From Podila epigama (taxonomy: Eukaryota > Mortierellomycota > Mortierellomycetes > Mortierellales > Mortierellaceae): 10,211 bases of DNA. The stretch lies in assembly GCA_015679605.1 (NCBI GenBank), contig JAAAVE010000145.1:19777-29987 (forward strand), in the 5' to 3' direction. Each line of letters opens with the position of its first letter. Position 1 is the stretch's first letter. Of the stretch, positions 1-7,389 are shown piece after piece. Position numbers and translations under genes: made by a program. Below the pieces are notes generated by a model. The model did not search any database. It was not told the origin of the DNA and saw only the letters and a list, made by a program, of their open reading frames with translations.

Positions 1-242
1 AAAGTCGGCAAACCATTCGCAAAAGTTCATTAGCCAAATACAAGTTCCTGGGTAGCACCCCGTAACCCAACCCAACCTTTATTCCTTCCAACGTTCTGTC
101 GCCCCTTAAAATGCATGATTTAACTCATCTCCCAATGAAAGTCACGCGTGGTTCTCATTTTGAGTGGACCCAACGATTTTCTTTTCTTTTCCGTTCAACT
201 TCCCCCTCTCGAAACGCCCAATTTCTTTTCTTGATAAGAGTG
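1..242 (+). promoter_or_regulatory. Upstream region and 5' leader of the L2HGDH gene
   Basis: No gene is supported here. The stretch becomes pyrimidine-rich from about 175 to 225, as is common near fungal transcription starts. ATG triplets occur at 111 and 135 in the same frame as the chosen start at 243, with no stop between them. Another ATG at 115 opens a two-codon reading frame that ends at 123. Whether the ATGs at 111 and 135 lie in the mRNA cannot be told from sequence. Confidence 0.4.
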
Positions 243-1794
243 ATGGCATTGAGACGCATCATTCATGCGCTGCCTTATCGGCAACCACGATTGCTGGCAA
301 TAAGCAGATCTTTTGCCTCCTCATCACATCCGACACCTCAACAGGACCACGAGCTGGAAGTGGACCACCTTGTCATTGGTGCAGGTGTAGTTGGACTTGC
401 CATTGCAGAAAAGTTGGCTTCTCGAGGTGGATCTACTTTGATTGTCGACAAGAACAGTGCTGTTGGACAGGAGACCAGGTAGATTCTTTTTTTTTTTTTT
501 TTGCAACCAAATGTAACAGGAAACGAGAGAGGGGACAAGAAGGATATACCTAGTGTGCAGATAAGCAGGTACATTGTTCCATCATCAGACTCTGACACTT
601 TATCAAAAATCCATTCTTTTACTCAGTTCCCGCAACAGCGAAGTGATCCACGCAGGTCTTTACTACCCAGAAGACTCCTTCAAGACCAAGTTGTGCATTC
701 GTGGCAATCACCTATTATATGACCTATGCGAAAAGTATGGGATTGAGCATCAACGGATCACGAAATGGGTTGTAGCCCAGACAGAGACTGACATGGCGTA
801 CTTGGAAAACCTCTCTAAAAAGGCGCAACAGCTCTTGCGACCCACAACACGTCTACCAGGACCACCCACATATATGATCAATCAGAAGGAAATGAAGTCA
901 CAGGAACAGCATGTACAGGGTAAGGCTGCCCTTGTTTCGCCACGGACAGGTATCGTGGATGTCCATGGACTGATGCAGTTCTTGGAGATGCGGATCGAGG
1001 AGCACTCAGGGAACGTAGTGTTGCAATGTGAGGTCATTGGAATCGAGAGAATGGGTGGTCGATCACTGTCCGGTTTTTCTTCAGCACGAGGGCCATTCAG
1101 GGTGCAAATGACCACTCCAGATGGACTTGTCTCTGTGAAAGCAGCGACAGTCATCAACAGTGGTGGTCTGCACTCTGACAAGGTCCTCCAGATGCTCTAC
1201 GATGTTCCCATGCAGGAGACGCCTGTCCGGGCACCCGAACCATACAGGCTTTACTACTGCAAGGGACATTACTATGGATACTCTGGACCATCGCTTGTCT
1301 CCCGGCTAATCTACCCGGTCCCGGACAAGAACCTCACAAGTCTGGGAACACATTTGACATTGGACTTGGCTGGACGGATGCGATTTGGTCCAGATGTTCT
1401 CTATGTTGATTCGCCGCATGACTATTCGATTGACCAGGAGGCTGCAGGGTCATCAGAAGCCCTGTCCACTGTGGCCAAGGTGATTCAGACGTATCTGCCT
1501 TGCATCGAAGCCACATCGCTGTATCCGGATTACACCGGAATTCGGTAAGAATTTCTTTTTTTTTCTTTTTTCTATTTTATTTTGTGTATCATCGGATCAT
1601 AGCAGACTGACCTGGGCAATGGTACATTGTAAATGGTATGATACGATAGACCTAAACTGGCTGGACCAGAAGAACCATTCCGAGACTTTGAGATTGAACA
1701 CCATGATGGGTTTGTGAACTTGGCTGGTATTGAGAGTCCAGGGTTGACGTCGTCCCTGGCCATTGCTGAACATGTTGAACAGTTGCTGTTCTGA
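243..1794 (+). CDS. L2HGDH: L-2-hydroxyglutarate dehydrogenase, mitochondrial (FAD-dependent, DAO family)
   Basis: Three exons, 243-478, 627-1544 and 1650-1794, join in frame to give 432 aa, near the 463 aa of the human enzyme. The introns (479-626 and 1545-1649) have GTAGAT and GTAAGA donors and CAG and TAG acceptors. The first junction restores the family motif [11 protein letters not shown] (79-89). The second continues YTGIR into PKLAGP. A Rossmann FAD motif GAGVVG lies at 46-51, and the conserved C-terminal FAD-contacting stretch [17 protein letters not shown] at 404-420. The first 27 residues are Arg-rich without acidic residues and contain an RSFAS motif, which suggests a mitochondrial presequence. 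Family role: oxidises the metabolic by-product L-2-hydroxyglutarate to 2-oxoglutarate, passing electrons to FAD and then to the quinone pool (metabolite repair). The start at 243 has G at -3 and G at +4. In-frame ATGs at 111 and 135 would add 44 or 36 residues. The function call is from family resemblance and is strong. Confidence 0.93.
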
Positions 1795-2094
1795 ACGTAT
1801 TTTTTCTTTATTTCACCCGTTGGAGAGAAGGGTGGGGGAAGTGAAAAGTGAAGATCAGAGCCATCAACAATGTCATTGGAGCAAAATATTCTCTCCTTCC
1901 CCTGTCCCCCGCAGTCAGCACCCCGCAGTTTTTAAAGTTTTAGACAATGCAGAGAAATATTTCATCCCTCTTCCCTCTTTTACAACTTTAAACATTCTCC
2001 AACAAATTTCACCAAAATTCACCAAAATTCACCAATACAACACTAATTACTCAAACAGACAATCACGCGATTCAAAACAAGAGACACTTCACCA
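1795..2094 (+). promoter_or_regulatory. Intergenic region: 3' end of L2HGDH gene and promoter/leader of zinc-finger gene
   Basis: Only 300 bases separate the two coding regions, so terminator and promoter must overlap here. I see no canonical AATAAA after the dehydrogenase stop. A pyrimidine-rich patch at about 1893-1911 and another at 1962-1983 are promoter-like. The last 90 bases are A/C-rich and lack ATG, as expected of an untranslated leader. Confidence 0.5.
2004..2033 (+). repeat. Three 10-bp direct repeats in the leader of the zinc-finger gene
   Basis: Three head-to-tail units, AAATTTCACC once and AAAATTCACC twice, fill 2004-2033 exactly. The core TTCACCAAT then recurs at 2032-region spacing (ATTCACCAATA) and again directly over the start codon (CTTCACCAATG, 2087-2097). 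The repeat is real. Any role in translation or transcription is conjecture. Confidence 0.75.
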
Positions 2095-5000
2095 ATGACA
2101 TCCACTCAGCCATGTCAGTTTTTCACAACTCCAAAAGGATGTCGTAAAGGTGACAAATGCCGATTCTCGCATGCTGTCACGTCGTCTTCAAGCATAGTCG
2201 TGGAGGGTGCTGGTTCATCCACACGATCACCCAAACCAGAAACTACACGACCCTCCGAAGGGCCAAATTCTGCACCAACAAATACTCCTACTCAGCCACG
2301 ACATGTTTCCCGACCACCGGTTACACGCGCCCCAGTGCAGAGACCTGTCCCCAAGGCACTCCGAGACGTAGATCAGGCAGAAGCTGCGGCTACCTTGAGA
2401 GCGTACGAGATTTCCCAACTGAAGAACCGCTTTGGATCAACTTTTGTTGATGTACCGTTATCGGGATCCATGTCAGAAGAACAGGATGCATTTGAGCTCA
2501 AGATCGTGCCAAGTGATCCAGACTTTCCTTATGAGATCGAATCTCTCCATGTGCGGATCTACGTGCCCAAAAACTACCCGACCACACCATGTTACCTCGA
2601 TGTACTCAACAAGGACATCCCCAAAGGATTCTCAACGTAAGCAGGAAAGATGTATACATGTATTAGGAACTGCTTTTCTTTTTGCTTGACGTCGTTAACT
2701 CAAAGTCCCTACCTTAACCACTCTATGTTTTCCACTCGTCACATTTCAATATTCGCATTTTTTTTTCTTTTTTTTTTAGCAATCTTGAGCGCGGATTTCA
2801 AGAGGCAGTGAAGCAACAAAAGAAATCACTTTTAGCAAACTTGAATTGGCTCGATGTTCATATGGAAGAGCTCTTACAGAAACCACCCGCGCCAACGATT
2901 CGATTTGTAGGGCATGGAAGTGGCCAAGCTGCAACACCCAACAAACAGTCTCCTCCTCGTCCTCCCATGCCTGCTTCACCTCCTCAGTCCGCACCAAAGA
3001 AAGTGTCGCCTTTGCCTTCTCCTTCTCCTTCTCCATCCCCTGCAACAACAGCAGCGCTCACACCTGCACCAACACCAGCGCGTACACCTGTACCAACACC
3101 AGCATGTGTAATCAAGCCAGCAGAGGTACGAAAGGTGTTCACTGCAGAACAGATCGAGCAAGCCAAGGGCCAGCGACAACAGCAATTGAACCAGATCCAG
3201 GCTCGATTCCGATCGTCCGTCAAAACACTATCGTCAACAGAAATCCAACTCGCGTTGGAAGTACCTCAGAATGGTATGCCTGTCCAATGGAAGGGGCCTT
3301 TGTGGATCAGCTTCTTGGTCCCCTTGCTGTATCCACTCGAGCCATGTGAGATCCGTCTAAAGCAGGATGGGCACAATCCTGAGATTGAATTATGGAGAGC
3401 AAGGTAAATAGCACAATGGTTCATTGTCTTGAAGTCAACAGCTTAAAGAAAGAAAAAATGAGATTAGACAGGTCATGGTTCTTCAGTTTATTAACCTAAT
3501 TCTCTTTTTTTTTTTAAAATATGATAGAAATGTGGAAGGAGGCTTTCGAAAGATTGTCTCGAACATGCCACAACTCTCACTCTTTCAGTTTCTGAATCAA
3601 CTGAATCGTGATATCAAGGATTTTATGCATCTTCCAAAGCCTGAGACTGAAAGCAAAGCTGAGTGTTTCTTTACACCGGAACCGGAACCTGAACCTGAGT
3701 CTGGATCTACATCTACTGTGAATAACGTCTCTCAAACCATGTCGACACTATCAATCTCCAGTAAAGAACCGACAGTAGGCGGACCCTCGACCCACTCGCG
3801 GATGCTTTCTGATGAGAGCAATAAGGGTCGAAGAGTGATATACATTGATCGACCTCAGCAACGGAACTTTGCTCCAGAACAAGATCAAGGCGCTGTGACG
3901 AGTGAGGATGATGACGATGATGATGACGATGATGATGACGATGATGATGACGACGATGAAGAGGAAGATAGCGAGGACGAGGATGGAGATGAGCATGAAT
4001 CTGAACAAGACATGTCTGGCATGGAGTCGGAGGATTCTGATGAGTACGATGAAGAGGAAAACGACGATGTCACGGCGACCGCAGTAACGGGTGGTCCCTC
4101 TGTGGATTCAAAACCACCGAAACGCGGGATTGAGATTCGGATGCCAGATTTGAAGCTTGAGCACATTTCGTTAATCTACTGCCGTTTGTTGAATCTTTTG
4201 GTCCGTTGCAATCGGTGCAAGGCCTTGATTGACCTGCCAGAGCTAGTGCCAGAAGATGGTCAGCAAGCAGGGCAAGCTGGTCAGGTGGACAAGCGGAAAT
4301 GGAAGACGTGCGACACTTGTCAGTCATTGATAGGAGGGCAATTCCGGACAGAGTATGTCCATATCCAATCGAGGACGATTGGTTACTTGGACCTGGCAGG
4401 TTGTGCAGCGTATGATCTGCTGCCTTCTACATTTGTGCCCACCTGTGCCGAGTGTGACCAGGTTCATGGTGCCGAAATCAGGGATGGAGGTGCTGCTGGG
4501 TCAACGACACCACTTCCGCCACCTACTGGGTTCCGACAAAAGGTGGGACGTGGTATGTCAGCGACGGCCAACTGTCGAAAGTGCCATGTGCGCATGACGT
4601 TCACGATGGAGGGTGATCTCAAGTTTGTAAAGCTGTCGCCTGGCGACTTGATGCGCGCGAGTGCTTCAACTTTGGAGCAGCTACCGCTCAAGAAGAAGGT
4701 GGCCAAGAACAAGAACAAGGGTATTGAGATAGAGCTCAAAGTGGGGGAGCCGCTGCCACGGAAGGGAGCCTGCGAGCACTATAAAAAGTCGCGTCGGTGG
4801 TTCCGATTCCCATGCTGTAACAAGGTATACCCATGTCATCTCTGTCACGACGAGAAGGAGCCAAGCCACGAGAGTGAGTATGCGAAGCGGATGATTTGTG
4901 GGCATTGTTCGCGTGAACAACCTGTCTCGGACAAGCCCTGTGTGTGCGGTGAGAGTCCGATCAGAAAGTCGACTGGATCGGGAGCGTTCTGGGAAGGTGG

Positions 5001-5127
5001 ACAAGGAATGCGAGATAAGACAAGGATGAGTAACAGGGACGCAAAGAAGCATAAGGGTGCCAACAAGACTATTGCCAAGAAGCAAGTTGGAGCAGAGAAT
5101 GTGCGTAAGCGAGCGCCCAAGTTTTGA
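2095..5127 (+). CDS. CCCH / tandem RWD-like / CHY zinc-finger protein
   Basis: Exons 2095-2636, 2780-3403 and 3528-5127 join in frame to 921 aa; both introns (2637-2779 and 3404-3527) are phase 2 with GTAAGC and GTAAAT donors and TAG acceptors. Domains in order: a CCCH finger (C7-x8-C16-x5-C22-x3-H26); a Ser/Thr/Pro linker; an RWD-like module (about 100-215) with a YPxxPC motif at 161-166; a Pro-rich linker (about 236-290); a second RWD-like module (about 300-415) with YPxxPC at 365-370; an acidic stretch with 17 consecutive Asp (516-532); four CxxC knuckles (616/619, 650/653, 695/698, 738/741); a CHY-type zinc finger (C804, H806, C818, C819, C825, C828, H829, H836, C846, C849, C860, C862); and a Lys/Arg-rich tail. 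CCCH fingers usually bind RNA, RWD modules mediate protein contacts, and CHY fingers occur in Pirh2-type E3 ligases, though no RING domain follows here. Exact function is unknown. Proteins with a terminal CHY finger are widespread in fungi. Confidence 0.9.
3901..3960 (+). repeat. GAY trinucleotide repeat coding for poly-Asp
   Basis: Seventeen GAT/GAC codons in a row (3907-3957) are organised as a GATGATGATGAC 12-bp unit repeated about four times inside the third exon of the zinc-finger gene. The run encodes Asp 516-532 and is followed by a Glu/Asp/Ser-rich stretch to about residue 575. The regular GAC every fourth codon indicates growth by duplication of a 12-bp unit rather than by single-codon slippage. 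Length variation between strains would be expected. Confidence 0.85.
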
Positions 5128-5770
5128 AAGCGTGTACTGGATGTATATTATGCAGTTTTGAATATATCATTCTTGTTGATAGTCAATGGTTCGTCCTTTT
5201 TTTTTTATATATAATGCTATTTGACAAAGGGACGAAATGAGCCATGGTAATACGCGTTATCGCGTGTGAAAAGCAAAATGTGTGAGTGTGAGCGCGTGCG
5301 TAAGAAATGGACCTGAACGGGTTTGCTTGTCCTTCTTTCCGAGAAATCCTATCCCTCGTGATATTCGAAACACAAGCAGAGAATGGCGTGTTTGTCATAC
5401 AAAGATGAATGTGGTTGTTTGTTTGAGCGACAAGAGAATAAGGAAGGTGTTTTTGTTCATGGGAACTTTTTTTTTCTGTTGGTATATCCTTCATGGTCAC
5501 CCAATTGAATAGGCTCTGATTTGACAATCGAAATTTGGTTAGGAGCTCCCATGTGACGGGACGCTGTTCATGCAAGGGTGAGGGTGATAGTTGTGTATGT
5601 GAAAGTGTGATGATGTGTTGCATTTGAGGACAAGTGTGCGCGTGAGTGTTGTGAGCAAAAACAAACAAAGACCAAGGATCGGCCGCCATGTCATCTATCC
5701 ATCCATGTCATCCCTGGGTGTTCTCTATCAGACAGACAAACGAAATATACAAACAAGAATGATACAGGAC
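5128..5770. other. Non-coding stretch after the zinc-finger gene, GT-rich on the + strand
   Basis: No gene is supported. The first 90 bases are AT-rich (5145-5170 and a T run with TATATATA at about 5196-5213) and probably carry the 3' end of the zinc-finger transcript, although no exact AATAAA is present. From about 5270 to 5660 the + strand has repeated GTGTG/GTGAG patches (5279-5302, 5577-5620, 5632-5658). A 168-codon open frame on the minus strand (5183-5689) is low in complexity, His/Thr-rich because of these patches, and resembles no family I know. Confidence 0.5.
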
Positions 5771-5771
5771 C

Positions 5772-5794
5772 GATGGATGGATGGATGGATGGAT
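5772..5794 (+). repeat. GATG tetranucleotide microsatellite
   Basis: Five perfect GATG units plus a partial sixth. A short complementary stretch, CTATCCATCCATG at 5695-5707, lies about 65 bases upstream, so the two could pair in a single strand. Simple-sequence DNA; no function is implied. Confidence 0.85.
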
Positions 5795-5999
5795 TGCTGT
5801 TGATAGAGTAATCTAATATCCATGCCGATCGAACCAACAGCACCCACGATAGATATGCAACATGCACACGAATACACACGACCAAGAGAATCATCTTTAT
5901 CATCATGGAGTTTGCAACAGCAACAAGAACACGATGAGGCATGGGACCACCACAAATGCATATTTCGATATCATTTTCTTGAGCGAATGTATTTCACTT

Positions 6000-6120
6000 T
6001 TTCCTTTCACTTTTTCTTTCTTTCTTTCTTTCTTTCTTCTTTCTTTCTTTCCCATTCACTCACAAACTCACAAACTCACCCATTCACGCACGCACACACA
6101 CGAACTCGTTCACTCACTAG
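6000..6120 (+). repeat. CTTT microsatellite followed by ACTC/CA-rich tract
   Basis: 6011-6053 is a CTTT tract with a single interruption near 6036-6040. It runs straight into a C/A-rich stretch with two perfect CTCACAAA units (6059-6074) and CGCACGCACACACAC. The + strand has almost no G from about 6000 to 6085. A long pyrimidine tract followed by a C/A-rich leader is typical of fungal core promoters, so this may mark a transcription start, but it could equally be plain simple-sequence DNA. Confidence 0.7.
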
Positions 6121-6640
6121 CTCGCTCATCAAGAAAAAACGAAATCCTCATATATCCTTCACACATAAAACCCAACTCTCGCACCTCCGTGGAACTGTTC
6201 TCCCCTGAGCACTGGAACTGAAAAAAAGGACACTCATCCCCTGCCATACACACAGAGACACGCAGATACAACAGATATAACACATCAAGCTTGACTGGTA
6301 AGTGCTGTTTGCTCACAACTGCATTCATTGTTCGAGCTTAAATATGATTTAGTGTTATGGGACGTACATTTCTTGACGGATATGACATGAGGGCGTCATT
6401 TAGAATCGATTTGATGTTTGCTTATGAATGTCATCATTCATCATTCTACTCGTTGTCAAGTACAAACGTTCAACGAAAGTGTTGTGGGGAGGAAGAAGGG
6501 AGTAAATTGGGGTTGGTTGGGTGCCATTTTATGCAAGACCAAAAAGAAATAAGAATGGAGGGTGCTACGTAAGTAAGCAAGTGAAATGGAGTTGAAGCAT
6601 GTGGACAAGAGAAGATATTGCGTCTGAGATATTGTTCACG
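6121..6640 (+). other. Non-coding stretch with a strong isolated splice donor
   Basis: No coding region is supported. 6170-6297 reads like an untranslated leader (A/C-rich, lacking ATG), and at 6298 there is a strong donor, CTG followed by GTAAGTG. Matching acceptors could lie at 7231-7232 or 7344-7345, which would make a 935-1048 base leader intron of the SURF4 homologue. Alternatively it belongs to an unannotated non-coding transcript. Short open frames here have no recognisable product. Confidence 0.35.
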
Positions 6641-6644
6641 ACTG

Positions 6645-6676
6645 TTTTTTTTAAAAAAAAAAGAAAGAAAAGAAAA
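6645..6676 (+). repeat. T8A10 palindrome followed by an AAAG purine tract
   Basis: Eight T (6645-6652) are followed directly by ten A (6653-6662) and then by GAAAGAAAAGAAAAG. The T/A part is a self-complementary block, and the purine part is complementary to the T/C tract at 7033-7057. This is simple-sequence DNA. Confidence 0.8.
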
Positions 6677-6825
6677 GTGTGAACAAGGCAGTTGTTGTTG
6701 TTGGAGTGAATATGGGTAGAGTGTTGAGAAGAGAAGCGAGAGCAAAAGTGTGGTATTGCAGCTGGCAATAAATCATTGCATGAGTGAGAAGATTCTTGTA
6801 CAGCCAAGGAAAACGATAAAGAACA

Positions 6826-6960
6826 TCGGACAAATGGTCAAAGATAATCGGACAAGGCCAAAGGACAAGGACAAACGGACATGGACAAACGGACAAGGAC
6901 AAACGGACAAGTGCAAACGGACATGGACAAGGACAATTGGTCAAGGACAAATGGGTCAAG
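6826..6960 (+). repeat. GGACAA satellite with a 14-bp higher-order unit
   Basis: The stretch is built from degenerate GGACAA words. Inside it, four consecutive 14-bp units start at 6863, 6877, 6891 and 6905, each made of GGACAW plus GGACAAAC (the last with one half changed to GTGCAAAC), and a fifth partial copy starts at 6919. Flanking copies are more divergent (GGTCAA, GCCAAA). This is a minisatellite embedded in non-coding DNA upstream of the SURF4 homologue. Confidence 0.9.
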
Positions 6961-7012
6961 GGGATAGGAACAGGGATAGGAACAGGGATAGGGATAGGGA
7001 CAGGGATGGGGG
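6961..7012 (+). repeat. GGGATA/GGAACA hexamer array with G-quadruplex motif
   Basis: Eight hexamers in exact register fill 6961-7008: GGGATA, GGAACA, GGGATA, GGAACA, GGGATA, GGGATA, GGGACA, GGGATG. They are followed by a run of G. From 6985 on there are five G-runs of at least three bases separated by loops of two or three bases, which satisfies the standard G-quadruplex pattern on the + strand. The array is not the usual fungal telomere repeat TTAGGG and is internal to the window. Confidence 0.9.
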
Positions 7013-7021
7013 ATAAGGGAT

Positions 7022-7232
7022 GTGTTGAATGGTTCTTTTTTTCTTTTCTTTTTTTCTTCGCCCCCTCCCCTTCTCGTTCTCTCTCTCTCTTTCGTCCTAA
7101 GCTTTCTTTTTTTACCACTCCCTTTCACTCACTGTCCTCACCTCTCCTCTGCTCCGCTCCGCTCGTGTTCATTGCATCCTTCAGATTCAATTTCTTCACC
7201 TCATTCCTCATTCCGCGTTACTGCATCCACAG
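7022..7232 (+). promoter_or_regulatory. CT-rich core promoter and leader of the SURF4 homologue
   Basis: From 7033 to about 7150 the + strand is almost entirely C and T (T-rich, then CCCCCTCCCC, then a TCTC run). From there to 7232 it is pyrimidine-rich without ATG apart from one at 7020-7022 just before the tract. Such tracts directly precede transcription starts in many fungal genes. The probable transcript start is within or just after the tract. This is inferred from composition only. Confidence 0.45.
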
Positions 7233-7345
7233 GTAAAAATAACCGAGCTCACTTCTACGTGATCGCAATGCCAAGAAGCGAAACACCTACTCACTCACTC
7301 ATTCCTGCCTTCTTGTTCCTCTACTTTTCAACCATCGAACAACAG
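7233..7345 (+). other. Probable 5'-leader intron of the SURF4 homologue
   Basis: A donor CACAG followed by GTAAAA at 7233 and an acceptor CAACAG ending at 7345, with a C/T-rich stretch before it, outline a 113-base intron, inside the 86-148 base range of most other introns in this window. Splicing would remove the ATG at 7268, whose reading frame runs out of phase across the true start at 7390. Evidence is limited to splice-site sequences and this logic. Confidence 0.45.
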
Positions 7346-7389
7346 GTCCACCTCCCTAAAATAAAAGAAAACACATCAGTCCATCAGCA

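Noticed and set aside
5183-5689. 168-codon open frame on the minus strand
   Set aside because: Low-complexity His/Thr-rich translation produced by GT-rich tracts, with no domain, no supporting splice or promoter arrangement, and no family resemblance.
5822-6221. Overlapping plus-strand open frames of about 120-130 codons
   Set aside because: They read through the CTTT microsatellite and CA-rich tract, giving Phe/Ser and His/Thr repeats typical of simple-sequence DNA, not of a gene.
6961-7012. Possible interstitial telomere repeat
   Set aside because: The units are GGGATA/GGAACA/GGGACA, not TTAGGG, and occur inside a broader purine satellite with unrelated words.
6651-7128. Minus-strand frames with Pro-Ile/Val repeats
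   Set aside because: They are the complement of the GGGATA/GGACAA satellite and the CT tract. The repetitive peptide only mirrors the DNA repeat.
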